Assembly: GCA_901538445.1 (NCBI GenBank)
Contig: LR594584.1
Coordinates: 4,007,051 to 4,071,050 of the forward strand
Reading direction: 5' to 3'
DNA from: Gemmataceae bacterium
GTDB lineage: Bacteria > Planctomycetota > Planctomycetia > Gemmatales > Gemmataceae
Length of the DNA: 64,000 nt
The notes beneath the pieces are model-generated. The model was not told the DNA's origin and made no database searches. It saw only the letters and a program-made list of their open reading frames with translations. Positions 16,246 through 26,100 of this stretch are shown piece by piece. The position numbers and the translations under genes are program-made. The first letter of the stretch is position 1; each line of letters starts with the position of its first letter.

Positions 16246-16944
16246 ATGCTCACGATTCGCAAGGGGGCCGACCGCGGCGTCTCCGACTTCGGCTGGCTCG
16301 ACAGCCGGCACACGTTCTCGTTCGGCGACTACTTCGACCCGAAGCACCACCAGTTCCGCACCCTGCGGGTCATCAACGACGACCGGGTCGCGCCCGGCGG
16401 CGGGTTCCCCACGCACCCGCACCGCGACATGGAGATCCTCACGTGCGTGCTGAGCGGGCAACTCGAGCACCGCGACAGCATGGGCAACGGCGAGGTGATC
16501 CGCGCCGGCGAGTGGCAGGTGATGACGGCCGGGACCGGGATCACCCACAGCGAGTTCAACCCGTCGGACACGGAGCCGGTCCACCTGCTCCAGATCTGGG
16601 TGTTCCCAGACCGCCGCGGGCACACGCCAAGCTACGGTCAGAAGCTGTTCACGGATGCGGAGAAGGCCGGGAAGTGGCGGCTCGTCGCCTCGCCGGACGC
16701 GGCCGACGGTGCGCTGCCGATCCACCAGGACGCCCGCGTGTACCAGACAAAGCTGGCCCGCGGTCAGGCGGTCGCCCACGAGCTGCGGCCGGGCCGGGCG
16801 GCGTTCGTCCACGTGGCAACCGGGGCGGCCACGGTCAACGGGCAGAAGCTCACCGCCGGCGACGCGATCGCTGTCGAAGAAGAGGCCGCGGTGACCGTGA
16901 CCGGCGACGAGACAGCCGACGTGCTGCTCTTCGATCTGAAGTGA
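16246..16944 (+). CDS. Pirin family protein (YhhW-like quercetinase type)
   Basis: This 232-residue bicupin has metal ligands H57 and H59 (THPHRDME), H101 and E103 (GITHSEF) in the N-terminal cupin, the same pattern and spacing as in human pirin and E. coli YhhW. The C-terminal cupin (about residues 150-232) lacks such a set, as is normal. Family members bind Fe(II) or other metals; some show quercetin 2,3-dioxygenase activity and others act as redox sensors. It stands alone between a long inverted repeat and a strong terminator. Length matches the family, and the function here is open. Confidence 0.93.
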   Translation: MLTIRKGADRGVSDFGWLDSRHTFSFGDYFDPKHHQFRTLRVINDDRVAPGGGFPTHPHRDMEILTCVLSGQLEHRDSMGNGEVIRAGEWQVMTAGTGITHSEFNPSDTEPVHLLQIWVFPDRRGHTPSYGQKLFTDAEKAGKWRLVASPDAADGALPIHQDARVYQTKLARGQAVAHELRPGRAAFVHVATGAATVNGQKLTAGDAIAVEEEAAVTVTGDETADVLLFDLK

Positions 16945-16955
16945 TTGTCTGCGGG

Positions 16956-17010
16956 GGCTCGGGGCCGCAACCAGCTCACCAGTAGCCGGTTGCGGCCCCG
17001 AGCCTTTTTT
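16956..17010 (+). terminator. Strong rho-independent terminator after the pirin gene
   Basis: A 17-bp perfect stem (16956-16972 against 16988-17004; GGCTCGGGGCCGCAACC and its complement) with a 15-base loop is followed directly by TTTTTT. Confidence 0.92.
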
Positions 17011-17072
17011 GGTTCAGCTCTCGATCGAGCACTCGCTGGTCACCCCGGATTACTCATTTCGCTCTCGAAATG

Positions 17073-17107
17073 TTTCTAAACCGCATTTAGTAAACACAAT
17101 TTAGAAA
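17073..17107. promoter_or_regulatory. AT-rich element with repeated TTTAG half-sites
   Basis: The sequence contains an 8-bp inverted repeat TTTCTAAA (17073-17080) / TTTAGAAA (17100-17107), and inside it CTAAA-N5-TTTAG (17076-17090). It lies in a rare AT-rich patch 120-150 bases upstream of the fourth DUF1559 gene, so it may be a promoter or operator. It does not match the TGAGA palindromes of the other DUF1559 promoters. Confidence 0.4.
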
Positions 17108-17225
17108 TCTCCTTGCTCCCCGGTATGGTGTCTGGTATTCTCACCTCCAGCTCATGTTCTTCGGGGCTTTCGCCCGGCTCTCGCCCAGACTGTCCACTTA
17201 TCGCCTGTCATCTCCGAGGTCAGTC

Positions 17226-18257
17226 ATGCAAGGGTTCTCTTCCCGTCGGCGTGCGTTCACGCTGATCGAACTCCTGGTCGTGATCGCGATCATCGCGATC
17301 CTCATTGGCCTGCTCCTCCCGGCCGTGCAGAAGGTCCGCGAGGCGGCCGCTCGCATCAAGTGCTCGAACAACCTCAAGCAACTCGGCATCGCGTGCCACG
17401 CGTACCACGACGCGCTGGGGGCGATGCCGTACGGCCGCAAGTACGACATGTGGGACACGTACACGTGGACCCAGCAGGTCCTGCCGTACATCGAGCAGGG
17501 GAACGTTTACAACGGCTACGTCACCCTGAACCAGACTCCGTTCGCGGCGTCGTACCCCGGTCCGAACGGCCCGATCGGCAACAACGCCACGCAGCGGGCG
17601 GCCCGGCACGCCGTCCTCACCACGTTCATCTGCCCCAGCGACGGCGGCCCGTACGAGAACGAGACGGGTTCGACCGACTACGGGTTCGTCCGCGGGAGCT
17701 ACCGGGCCTGCACCGGCTCGGGCGACATGTACGGGGCGGCCACCGATTCGACGGCCGGCCCGTGGGGGGTGGGCACGTTCGGCGTGCGCGCCGGGCAGAG
17801 CGTCGACGCGGGCGCGGGTGCCCGGTCGGCCGGCGCGAAGATGTCCGAACTGAGCGACGGCACGTCGAACACGCTGATGCTCGCCGAGGGGATCAGCCCG
17901 ACGGTGACCGGGTGGGGCGGGCCGCTCGGCGGGGTGATTTACGGCAACATGGGCGGCGGGCTGTTCTCGGCGACCCTGACGCCGAACTCGTCGTCGCCGG
18001 ACCGCGTCGTCGGCCCGTGCCCGGCGAGCCAGGGCGACACCGCGTACAAGCCGGCGTGCCTGTCGCTCGGCGGCAACGCCTGGTGGACCCCGTCGGCCGC
18101 GGGGGCGCACGCGGCCGCCCGGAGCAAGCACACCGGGGGCGTGAACGCGGCGATGGCCGACGGGAGCATCCGGTTCTTCACCGACGCGACCGACGCGACC
18201 GCGTGGCGGGCGATGGGCACCCGCGCCGGCGGCGAAGTCGTCACCACCAACCCCTGA
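17226..18257 (+). CDS. DUF1559 prepilin-like protein (fourth)
   Basis: The 343-residue product has the leader [17 protein letters not shown] with cleavage after Ala10. It has the hydrophobic helix, [19 protein letters not shown] and a C-terminal H-X9-DG motif ([12 protein letters not shown]). The start at 17226 is preferred to an in-frame upstream ATG because it gives the usual short leader. A small lipoprotein gene follows 14 bases after the stop. This pairing of DUF1559 with a regulatory-domain lipoprotein is common in planctomycete genomes. Upstream is the AT-rich palindromic element at 17073. Confidence 0.92.
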   Translation: MQGFSSRRRAFTLIELLVVIAIIAILIGLLLPAVQKVREAAARIKCSNNLKQLGIACHAYHDALGAMPYGRKYDMWDTYTWTQQVLPYIEQGNVYNGYVTLNQTPFAASYPGPNGPIGNNATQRAARHAVLTTFICPSDGGPYENETGSTDYGFVRGSYRACTGSGDMYGAATDSTAGPWGVGTFGVRAGQSVDAGAGARSAGAKMSELSDGTSNTLMLAEGISPTVTGWGGPLGGVIYGNMGGGLFSATLTPNSSSPDRVVGPCPASQGDTAYKPACLSLGGNAWWTPSAAGAHAAARSKHTGGVNAAMADGSIRFFTDATDATAWRAMGTRAGGEVVTTNP

Positions 18258-18271
18258 CCCGGAGGCCGCAC

Positions 18272-18706
18272 ATGAGGCACCTGATTGTGCCGGCCGTTCT
18301 CGGGCTCCTCTCCGCGGGGTGCGGGGGCGACGCCGCGAGCGTGTCCGGTGTTGTGAGTTACGAGGGGCAGCCGGTGCCCAACGGGTACGTCACGTTCGCC
18401 CCGGCCGACGGCAAGGGGCCGATGGTCGGCGGCGCAGTGACCAACGGCCGGTACGCCGTCGCGAACGTCCCGCCGGGGCCGAAGGTGGTGAAGGTCGAGG
18501 CGAGTAGCGGGGCGGGGCCGTCGGTGCAGACGAGCGAGGACGCGGCCCGGGTGTCGAAGGAACTCAAGGGCAAGTACGGGGCCGACGGCATCATCCGCAC
18601 CGAGACCGTGCCGCCCGACGCGGCCGGCAACAACCAGTCGGTCGAGGTGAAGGCCGGCTCGCAGACGCTCGACCTCGCCCTGAAGAAGCCCGCCGGGAGG
18701 AAGTGA
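18272..18706 (+). CDS. Small lipoprotein with carboxypeptidase-regulatory-like Ig fold
   Basis: The 144-residue product has a lipoprotein signal with lipobox LLSAGC (Cys17). The mature part starts VSGVVSYEGQPVPNGYVTFAP, the hallmark of small planctomycete lipoproteins with a transthyretin-like/carboxypeptidase regulatory-like fold. It ends with a beta strand (SQTLDLALKK). The GGAG just before the ATG and the 14-base gap after the DUF1559 gene support co-translation. It is likely membrane-anchored on the periplasmic side and may be the partner of the DUF1559 protein, which is inference from recurrent pairing. Confidence 0.85.
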   Translation: MRHLIVPAVLGLLSAGCGGDAASVSGVVSYEGQPVPNGYVTFAPADGKGPMVGGAVTNGRYAVANVPPGPKVVKVEASSGAGPSVQTSEDAARVSKELKGKYGADGIIRTETVPPDAAGNNQSVEVKAGSQTLDLALKKPAGRK

Positions 18707-18711
18707 CCGAG

Positions 18712-18739
18712 CCGCGGCCGGGAGAAATCCCGGCCGCGG
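18712..18739 (+). terminator. Terminator-like GAAA-loop hairpin
   Basis: A 12-bp perfect stem (CCGCGGCCGGGA at 18712-18723 and its complement at 18728-18739) with a GAAA tetraloop lies right after the lipoprotein stop. There is no U-tract. Its approach (TGACCGAGCCGCGGCCGGG) differs by one base from the hairpin at 1574-1592. Confidence 0.6.
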
Positions 18740-18802
18740 GCGTTGTGTGGTGCCGCCACCGAGGGTTTAATCGGGGCACCCGTCCCCTCCCCGGAGTCAT
18801 CC

Positions 18803-19612
18803 ATGAAGTACGCACTGTGTACCGGTGTCCTGCTCGCCGGGTTTGCGTTCGCGTCGTCGGCCGAGTCGAAGGGCACCATCGAAGTCGCCGCCCAGAAGCG
18901 TCTGGCCGACCCGAACGGCGGTCCCGCGAAGGTCACCATCGTCAAAGCCGCGATCGACCCCGCGAAAACCGCCGTGATCGTCTGCGACATGTGGGACGAC
19001 CACTGGTGCACGTCCGCGGCGAAGCGGTGCGCCGAGATGACGAAGGAGATGGAGCCGGTGCTGAAGGCGTGCCGCGACGCGGGCATGACCATCGTCCACT
19101 GCCCGTCCGACACGATGGGGTTCTACAAGGACCACCCGGCCCGCAAGCGGATGCTGGCGGTGAAGCCGGTCGCGCCGCCGAAGGCCAAGGAGCTCCCGAA
19201 CCCGCCGCTGCCCGTGGACGACTCCGACGGCGGGTGCGACGACGAGAAGCCGGCGAAGACGTTCCGCGCCTGGACCCGGCAGCACGAGGCGCTCACGATC
19301 GACGCCGACAAGGACTACGTCACCGACAGCGGGGCCGAGGCGTACTCGCTGATGGCCGAGAAGGGGCTGACGACGCTGATCGTGATGGGGGTCCACACGA
19401 ACATGTGCATCCTGAACCGCACGTTCGCGATCAAGCAGATGGTGAAGTGGGGCAAGGAGGTGTACCTCGCCCGCGACCTGACCGACGCGATGTACAACCC
19501 CAAGATGAAGCCGATGGTGACGCACCAGAAGGGGACGGACCTCATCATCGAGTTCATCGAGGCGAACTGGTGCCCGACGATCGAGGGCAAGGCGCTGCTT
19601 CCGCGGAAGTGA
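18803..19612 (+). CDS. Secreted isochorismatase-like cysteine hydrolase
   Basis: The 269-residue product has a signal peptide (MKYALCTGVLLAGFAFASSA). An isochorismatase-like hydrolase domain contains the catalytic Asp (VIVCDMWDDHW, D62), a probable Lys near 170 and the nucleophile Cys202 in GVHTNMCILNR. The WDDHWC segment next to the first catalytic residue and the His in the HTN motif fit metal-dependent amide hydrolases of the family. Export is unusual for the family but recurrent in planctomycetes. The substrate cannot be named. It stands alone, followed by a family A repeat shared with the convergent prmC gene. Confidence 0.88.
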   Translation: MKYALCTGVLLAGFAFASSAESKGTIEVAAQKRLADPNGGPAKVTIVKAAIDPAKTAVIVCDMWDDHWCTSAAKRCAEMTKEMEPVLKACRDAGMTIVHCPSDTMGFYKDHPARKRMLAVKPVAPPKAKELPNPPLPVDDSDGGCDDEKPAKTFRAWTRQHEALTIDADKDYVTDSGAEAYSLMAEKGLTTLIVMGVHTNMCILNRTFAIKQMVKWGKEVYLARDLTDAMYNPKMKPMVTHQKGTDLIIEFIEANWCPTIEGKALLPRK

Positions 19613-19636
19613 CAATAAGGCTTGCGGATGGCTCAC

Positions 19637-19705
19637 TGTAGCCGGCCTCTGTGAGGCCGGGCCTGTGCGAGTCCCAGACGCCCGGCCTCATAGAGGCCGG
19701 CTACA
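19637..19705. repeat. Dispersed palindromic repeat, family A
   Basis: Arms of 25 bp (19637-19661 and 19681-19705) differ at one position, which would form a G-U pair in RNA. The arms begin TGTAGCCGGCC and the loop contains GAGTCCCAGA. It lies between two convergent genes and could act as a bidirectional transcription end. Confidence 0.9.
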
Positions 19706-19733
19706 AAACAGATACCGATCACACGATTCGATA

Positions 19734-20615
19734 TCACTTCTTCTTTGCCGTGACGACGCGGGGGTGCTTCGCATCGTCCTTCAGCGTCGGGCCGACCTCC
19801 AGGTCGGGTTGCGCCGCGAGGAGGCCGCGAACTGACTCGTCCTGGGTCGAACCGATCTCCAGAAGCAGCTTCCCGCCAGGTTTGAGGTACGGCCCGACGG
19901 CGGCCGCGATGCGGCGGTAGAACGCGAGGCCATCGGCCCCACCGTCGAGGGCGGCGCGCGGCTCGTGGTCCCGCACCTCGGCTTGCAATCCCGCGAACTC
20001 GTGGCCGGCGATGTACGGCGGGTTGCTCGCGATCAGGTCGAACGTCGCCCCCGCCGGCAGGGGGGCGAACAGGTCGCCCTGCAGGAACGTCATCCGGTCC
20101 GCGACCCCGGCCTTCGCAGCGTTGCGCTTCGCGACTTCGAGTGCGTCGGGCGAGACGTCGATCGCGGTGACGTGCGAGTCCTTCTTCTGGTGGGCGATGC
20201 TGATGCCGATGCACCCGGAGCCGGTGCCGATGTCGAGCACCGCCGGCGCGCTCTTCGGCTTGAGGAACGCCAGCGCCTCGGCGACGAGCGTCTCGGTCTC
20301 GGGTCGCGGGATCAGCACCGCCGGCGTCACCTCGAACGTGAGGAGGTAGAAGTCGCGGGTGCCGACGAGGTACGCGACCGGCCACCCGTTCACGCGCCGC
20401 TGGATCAGCTCCTTGAACCGGTTGCGGTCGGCCTCGGGCGGCTGCTGGTCGAAGTTGACCAGGAGATCGACCTTCTTGCACCCGAGGACGTGCGCGAGGA
20501 GCACCTGGGCGTCGATCTTGGGGCTCTCGATCCCCTTCCGGGCGAGGTACTCGGTGGTCCAGTTTAGCAGCGCCCGGTTCGTCCAGACGGTCGGGATCTG
20601 CGGTGCGTCGGCCAT
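19734..20615 (-). CDS. prmC: Release factor glutamine methyltransferase PrmC
   Basis: The 293-residue product methylates the Gln of the GGQ motif in class I release factors, using S-adenosylmethionine. An N-terminal helical domain (about residues 15-95) is followed by a Rossmann-fold methyltransferase. This has motif I VLDIGTGSGCIG (126-137), the acidic AIDVSPDALE segment and the substrate-binding NPPY motif (198-201). The IPRPETE segment (about 102-108) is also typical. Its substrate gene prfA lies 0.65 kb upstream on the same strand with one small gene between. Length and start agree with the family. Confidence 0.96.
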   Translation of the reverse strand: MADAPQIPTVWTNRALLNWTTEYLARKGIESPKIDAQVLLAHVLGCKKVDLLVNFDQQPPEADRNRFKELIQRRVNGWPVAYLVGTRDFYLLTFEVTPAVLIPRPETETLVAEALAFLKPKSAPAVLDIGTGSGCIGISIAHQKKDSHVTAIDVSPDALEVAKRNAAKAGVADRMTFLQGDLFAPLPAGATFDLIASNPPYIAGHEFAGLQAEVRDHEPRAALDGGADGLAFYRRIAAAVGPYLKPGGKLLLEIGSTQDESVRGLLAAQPDLEVGPTLKDDAKHPRVVTAKKK

Positions 20616-20704
20616 GTGAATCCGTTCCGGTGTGCGTGTGTTCGCGGCGACAAAGGGAGTTATAGCCCCCGACGCGGGCCGGTGTCACGACAGTTGCGGC
20701 GGCG

Positions 20705-21154
20705 TCACGGGGCGGCCCGGTTAAGCACCCAGGCGAACAGCGCCACCCAGGTCACCGCGAACAGTGGGGGCACGGCGAACGCGAGCGGCCGAGAGATCGA
20801 GAACCCGTCGGTGCGGCCGAGCGCCGCAAGCGCCGAGACGGTGCGGCCGTACTCCGGGACGACCCGCTTGATCTGCTCGTTGACGTGGACGCAGTACCGC
20901 CAGTGCCGCACCTGCACGCGGAGCCACAGGAGGGTGAACGACAGCGCCAGCAGCGTGAGCGGAACGAACACGCCCGGCAGCGGCTCCTTCTGGTACAGCA
21001 CCGCGAACACCGCGAGCAGCCCGACCTGCATCGCGGTGAAGTAGTTCAACCGGTCGTGGAACAGCCGCTCCTCGTGCATCCCGTGCTGCCACAACCGGTT
21101 CACCTCGTCCGGCGTCGGCGGGAGTGCGGCCGCGGTGGTGGGGGCGTCGGTCAT
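20705..21154 (-). CDS. Small membrane protein with two or three helices, function unknown
   Basis: The 149-residue product has a hydrophilic N-terminus (HGMHEERLFHDRLNYF). Two central helices (MQVGLLAVFAVLYQ and VFVPLTLLALSFTLLWL) precede a soluble loop, and a last helix ends the protein (FAVPPLFAVTWVALFAWVL). The N-terminal E..LF..R.N.F pattern recalls RipA-type octameric membrane proteins, but this is a weak resemblance. It sits between prfA and prmC on the same strand, though a family B repeat separates it from prfA. It may be transcribed from its own promoter or by read-through. Confidence 0.7.
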   Translation of the reverse strand: MTDAPTTAAALPPTPDEVNRLWQHGMHEERLFHDRLNYFTAMQVGLLAVFAVLYQKEPLPGVFVPLTLLALSFTLLWLRVQVRHWRYCVHVNEQIKRVVPEYGRTVSALAALGRTDGFSISRPLAFAVPPLFAVTWVALFAWVLNRAAP

Positions 21155-21177
21155 GCGCTGGTGCGGTTCTGGTGAGC

Positions 21178-21245
21178 GCGAGCGGCGCGGCGTCAGCCCG
21201 CCGGTGGATTCTCAAGCACCGGCGGGCTGACGCCGCGCCGCTCGC
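21178..21245. repeat. Dispersed palindromic repeat, family B
   Basis: Perfect 29-bp arms (21178-21206 and 21217-21245) with a 10-base loop. The arms start GCGAGCGGCGCGGCGTCAGC. Near-identical copies lie at 32853 and 51134; only the loop sequence differs. Confidence 0.93.
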
Positions 21246-21267
21246 AAGATGTCGACCGAGCGGCCCC

Positions 21268-22344
21268 TCACCCCGCGGCGGCCGCGAGCCGCTCGCGCTT
21301 GACGTGGTCGCGCATCGGCTGGATCATCTCGTCGAGCCCGCCGGCCATGATCGCGTCGAGGTGGTACGCGGTGAACTCGATGCGGTGGTCGGTGCAGCGG
21401 TTCTGCGGGTAGTTGTACGTGCGGATGCGCTCGTTCCGGTCGCCGCCGCCGATCTGGTTCTTCCGCATCTCGGACCGCTCGCGGTGCAACTTCTCCTGCT
21501 GCCGCTCGAAGATGCGGGTCCGCAGGACGCGCATCGCCTGCTCGCGGTTCTTGTGCTGGCTGCGGCCGTCCTGGCACTTCACTTCGATCTGATCCGGCGT
21601 GTTCTTCTTGTACCAGATGCGGACCGCCGACTCGGTCTTGTTCACGTGCTGGCCGCCGGCCCCGCCGGCCCGCATCGTTTCCCACTCGATGTCGTTCATG
21701 TTGATCGACACCTGCACGTCGTCGGGCTCGGGCAGGACCGCGACCGTGGCGAGCGACGTGTGGATGCGGCCCTGCGTCTCGGTCGCCGGGACTCGCTGGA
21801 CGCGGTGCCCGCCCGACTCATACCGCAGGAACTGGTACACGTCGTCGCCGGTGACGCCGAACGTGATTTCCTTGAACCCACCGGCCTCGCCGGGGCTGTG
21901 GCCGATCTCCTCGACGGTCCACCCCTTCGTGCGGGCGTACCGGGAGTACATCTCGTAGAGGTTCCCGGCGAACAGCGCCGCCTCGTCGCCGCCGGTACCG
22001 GCCCGGATCTCGACGATGAGCTTCGAGAAGTCTTCCGACGGATCGACGAGGAACTGGTCCTCGATCTTGGCGTGGAGGGCGGCCCGCTTCGGCCGCAGCG
22101 CCGCGAGTTCCTCGTCGGCCATCGAACGCATGTCCGCGTCGGTGCCGGCGGCGAGCGCCTCGGCCTCCCTGATGGCCTCGTCGAGCTTGAGGAGTTCGAG
22201 GTACGGCTCGATGAGCTTGGCGAGCGCGCCGCGCTCCTTGGCGATCGCGTTGGACCGAGCCGGGTTGGAGGCGACCGCGGGGTCGTAGAGCTGCTGTTCG
22301 AGGTCGCGGTAGTGCGCGAGCTTCTGGTCGAGAGCGGCAAACAT
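21268..22344 (-). CDS. prfA: Peptide chain release factor 1
   Basis: This 358-residue class I release factor ends translation at UAA and UAG. The codon-reading motif is PAT (186-188), the PxT form that marks RF1, whereas RF2 has SPF. The peptidyl-tRNA hydrolysis motif GGQ is at 240-242 within GAGGQHVNKTESAV. The ATG at 22344 (MFAALDQKLAHY) gives the usual length; upstream in-frame starts would add 34 residues of atypical sequence. It lies 167 bases downstream of rpmE and is followed, after a family B repeat, by a membrane protein gene and prmC. Confidence 0.97.
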   Translation of the reverse strand: MFAALDQKLAHYRDLEQQLYDPAVASNPARSNAIAKERGALAKLIEPYLELLKLDEAIREAEALAAGTDADMRSMADEELAALRPKRAALHAKIEDQFLVDPSEDFSKLIVEIRAGTGGDEAALFAGNLYEMYSRYARTKGWTVEEIGHSPGEAGGFKEITFGVTGDDVYQFLRYESGGHRVQRVPATETQGRIHTSLATVAVLPEPDDVQVSINMNDIEWETMRAGGAGGQHVNKTESAVRIWYKKNTPDQIEVKCQDGRSQHKNREQAMRVLRTRIFERQQEKLHRERSEMRKNQIGGGDRNERIRTYNYPQNRCTDHRIEFTAYHLDAIMAGGLDEMIQPMRDHVKRERLAAAAG

Positions 22345-22511
22345 GGGGAACCGAGTGTTCGGAGTGTTGAAGAGTGTTCGGAGTGTGTTCGCTCGAAGCG
22401 AACCGCTCGACCTCGCAGGGGCGCTAACGAAAGCCTGCGGCGGCAAGAAAGCGGCTCATCGGAACACCCCAAACACTCTCAACACATCAACACATCAACA
22501 CTCTCCGACAC

Positions 22512-22787
22512 TCACTTTGCGGCTTCGCCCTTGGTGCCGTACTTCGTGTTCTTGTACTTGTCCTGGAACTTCTGGACGCGGCCGGTCGTGTCGAGGAGCT
22601 TCATCTTGCCGGTGAAGAACGGGTGGCTGGCGCTAGAGATTTCCAGCTTGTACAGCGGGTACTCCTTGCCGTCGGTCCACTTGATCGTCTCGTTGGTCTC
22701 GACGCTCGACCGGGTGAGGAAGCTGAAGTTCGCGGCGGCGTCCTGGAACACGACTTCGCGGTAGTTCGGGTGGATGCCCTTCTTCAT
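22512..22787 (-). CDS. rpmE2: Ribosomal protein bL31, type B
   Basis: The 91-residue protein starts [16 protein letters not shown] and contains [11 protein letters not shown], the conserved core of bL31. It lacks the CxxC zinc ligands of the type A form, and its length (about 80-90) also fits type B, the zinc-independent version. In bacteria with both forms the type B gene is switched on in zinc shortage; no second copy can be seen here. The ATG at 22787 follows a GGAGACG ribosome binding site. The rpmE-prfA-prmC order is found in many bacteria. Confidence 0.95.
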   Translation of the reverse strand: MKKGIHPNYREVVFQDAAANFSFLTRSSVETNETIKWTDGKEYPLYKLEISSASHPFFTGKMKLLDTTGRVQKFQDKYKNTKYGTKGEAAK

Positions 22788-23139
22788 GGGAACGTCTCCG
22801 GCGTGGCAGATTTTCGGCAAAGGCTATCAGATTAGTGCGGCCCGCCCCGGCCGACAACGGCGATTCGGTGCCAGAAATGGCTTCACACGACCGCGCTGCT
22901 GCCGTAAGCTACACCGACTTGGCGGGTTCGGTCACGGCGGAGGTGCCCACCACGGTCGCCCGCGCCAAACCTCTGGGTGTGGGGCGTAGGTTATTCCGAC
23001 AGCGCAGGTTACTGGCCCGGCCGCAGTGGGGTGCGGGGGCTGGACTTCCTGCCAGACATGACTTACGGTTCAGGTATCATCTTCTTGGTACTCGGTCCCG
23101 GTGGCTCCCGTCCACACCGCCGGGTGAGGTTTGCGCCCC
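22788..23139. other. Intergenic region between rpmE and the kinase/tubulin gene
   Basis: This 352-base divergent spacer must hold both promoters. I cannot assign a good -35/-10 pair on either strand. A TATCAT at about 23076 could serve as a -10 for the plus-strand gene, but it lacks a -35. No repeat or coding sequence is supported. Confidence 0.4.
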
Positions 23140-26100
23140 ATGAACTGGCTCCGCGAACCGGACGGCGAACCCCTTCCCGGCTACCGCCTGCTGGAACCGA
23201 TCGGAACCGGCGGGTTCGGCGAGGTCTGGAAGTGTACCGCCCCCGGCGGCATCCTGAAGGCCATCAAGTTCGTCTACGGGAACCTGAACGCGCTCGACGG
23301 CGACGACGTCCGGGCCGTGCAGGAGATGAAGGCGCTGGAGCGGGTCAAGCAGGTCCGGCACCCGTTCGTGCTGTCGATCGAGCAGATCCAGGACGTCGGC
23401 GGCGAGCTCCTCATCGTAATGGAGCTGGCCGACAAGAACCTGCACGAGTGCCTCGTCGAGTACCAGGACTCGGGCCGCCCCGGCATCCCCCGCGACATCC
23501 TCCTGGGCCTCCTCGACGACGCGGCCATCGGCCTCGACCACCTGATCGAGAAGCACAACCTCCAGCACCTCGACGTCAAGCCCCGCAACCTGTTCATGCT
23601 CGCCGACCGGGTGAAGGTGGCAGACTTCGGACTGGTGAAGACCCTGGAGCGGTCGAGCTCGTCGGGCCTGATGGGCGGGGTGACGCCGATCTACGCGGCC
23701 CCGGAGACGTTCTCGAACAAGATCAGCAAGCACTCGGACCAGTACAGCCTCGCGATCGTGTACATCGAGCTGCTCACCGGGCTCCGGCCGTTCGGCGGGA
23801 AGAACATCCGGCAGCTCGCGCTCCAGCACATGACGGAGCCGCCGGACCTGTCGATGCTCCCCGAGTCGGACCGGCCGATCGTGGGCCGCGCGCTGTCGAA
23901 GAACCCGGACGACCGGTTCCCGACGTGCGTGAGCTTCATCCGCGCGCTGGCCGGGCGGAGCGACAGCAACGGGAGCGCCGGGGGCAGCGCCGGGGGCGGC
24001 CACGCGGTGACGGACCCGGCCGCGTGGTCCAAGGCCGCGCGGACCGCCCACGACGTGGACCTGACCCCACCCGCGCCCCGCCCGGCCCGGGGCGCGACCG
24101 CGATCGCCGCCAGCAAGATCCGGCTGAAGTCGAAGCCCGACCTCGACATCAACGAGAGCCACCTGCTCGGGACCACGACCGCGTCGCGGCGGGACCCGGG
24201 GGTGCTGCGGCCGACCGTCCTCATCGGCATCGGCAGCTTCGGCCGCCGCGCGCTCCAGGAGCTCCGGTGCCGGCTCACCGACCGCGTCGGCGACGTGACC
24301 CAGGTGCCGAGCTACCGGTTCCTGTACGTGGACTGCGACCCGGACGCGCTCAACAAGGCGATCAGCGCCCCGCCCGACGTAGCCCTCGACGCCGACGACG
24401 TGTTCCAGGTGCCGCTCCAGCCGGTCACCCAGTACCGCCGCAAGCAGCTCGACCAGATCCTCGACTGGCTCCCGCGGGAGAAGCTGTACTCGATCCCCCG
24501 GAGCCTGCACGCGGGCGGGTCAAGGGCCCTGGGGCGGCTCGCGTTCTGCGACAACTACCTGCGGTTCGTCACCCGGCTGCGGCGTGACCTCCAGGTCGCC
24601 ACGCACCCGGAGTCGATCAGCGCGTCGTGCGACCAGAGCGGCCTCATGCCCCGGGACAAGGTCCCGCAGGTGTACGTGTTCGCCAGCGCCGCCGGCGGCT
24701 CCGGCGGGATGCTCATGGACCTCGGGTACGCGGTCAAGCGGGTGCTCGGGCGGCTGATGCCGAGCCAGAAGCCGGCGGTCACCGCGTTCGTGTTCGCCAG
24801 CTCGCCGACGGACCCGAACACGTCCGAACAGGAACTCGCGAACCTGTACGCCGGGGTCACCGAGCTGAACCACTACGCGGACCCCGAGGTCACGTTCACC
24901 GCCCACTACGGCGGCCCCGAGGGGCCCAAGGTCGAGGGCCAGGGGCTCCCGTTCTCGGCGACCTACCTCCTGACCATGAAGAGCCGCTCGGTCGAGGCGT
25001 TCCGCGACGTGGTCTCGCACCTCGCCGGGTACGTCGCGCACGACATGACGACCCCGCTCGGCCAGGCGCTCGAGAAGGTCCGGCTCAAGCCCCCGGCCTA
25101 CGAGCGGACCCCGTTCCGCACGTTCGGCACCTACGGCGTGTGGTTCCCCCGCGGGCTCATGCTCCGCACCGCGGCCCAGCGGATCGCCCTGACGCTCCTC
25201 AAGGCGTGGCGGGACCAGCCCCCGACCGGCGACGTGCCCGAGGTCGAGGCCGTCGTCGCGCAGGTGACCGCCGACGAGCGGCTCCGGCCCGAGAGCGTGC
25301 AGCACCAGCTCGACCAGGAGTTCATGCGGGGCCCGGACGGCGCGGCCGGCGAGCAGATCGAGCGGTGGCTCACCGGCCTCGAGGCCCAGATCAGCCCGAC
25401 GGCCCGCAGCTCCGAGGCGTCGAAGTGGTCGCGGAGCGTGTGGGACCAGGCCCGCGACCTGATCGGCTCGCGGCCCACCAACGAGAACGACAGCACCGTG
25501 TCCCGGAGCCGGCTCAGCAAGGTCCTCGAGGACGCGATCAAGCGGGCCGCCGAGGTGTGGGCCAACGAGTTCGCGGCCGCGTGCCGGCCCCTGGAGGCGA
25601 TCCCGGGCCGCCGGCTCGGCCTGTTCGAGGCCGCCCTCAAGAAGTTGTCCCGGTGGTGCGTCGAAGCCGCCGCGGTCGTCGAGAAGAAGGCCGAGCCGAT
25701 CGGCTCGAAGACCCGGCAGGCCCGCAACGACGTGCAGGCCGCGTTCGACGCGTGCCAGGCCGGGAGCCGCGCGTTCAGCTTCTTCGGCAACCGCCCGACC
25801 CGGAGCATGAAGCACTTCCTCGACCAGCTCCGGGTGTTCGCCCGGCTCCGGCTCCAGGAGGACATGGGCGACGCCACGATCCGGTTCTACCGCACCCTCC
25901 GGCTCCGCGTCGAGGACAAGGTCCGCGAGATGTCGAGCTGCCGGGCCCGGCTCGACCAGCTCCTCAAGGTGCTCGAGGACCCGCTCCGCACCATGCCGAT
26001 CGGGGACGACACCCCGTACTCGACGAGCGAGGAGGCGCTCCAGCGCACCATTCACCCGACCAACACCCTTCAGGTGGTGCTGCCGAACGGCGAGACGCAC

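Noticed and set aside
9670-18257. Recent tandem duplication of the DUF1559 genes
   Set aside because: Beyond the shared leader and H-X9-DG end the four proteins have different lengths and mature sequences, so they are old paralogues.
23076-23081. TATCAT as a -10 box for the kinase/tubulin gene
   Set aside because: No -35-like hexamer lies 16-18 bases upstream, so it is too weak to list as a promoter.
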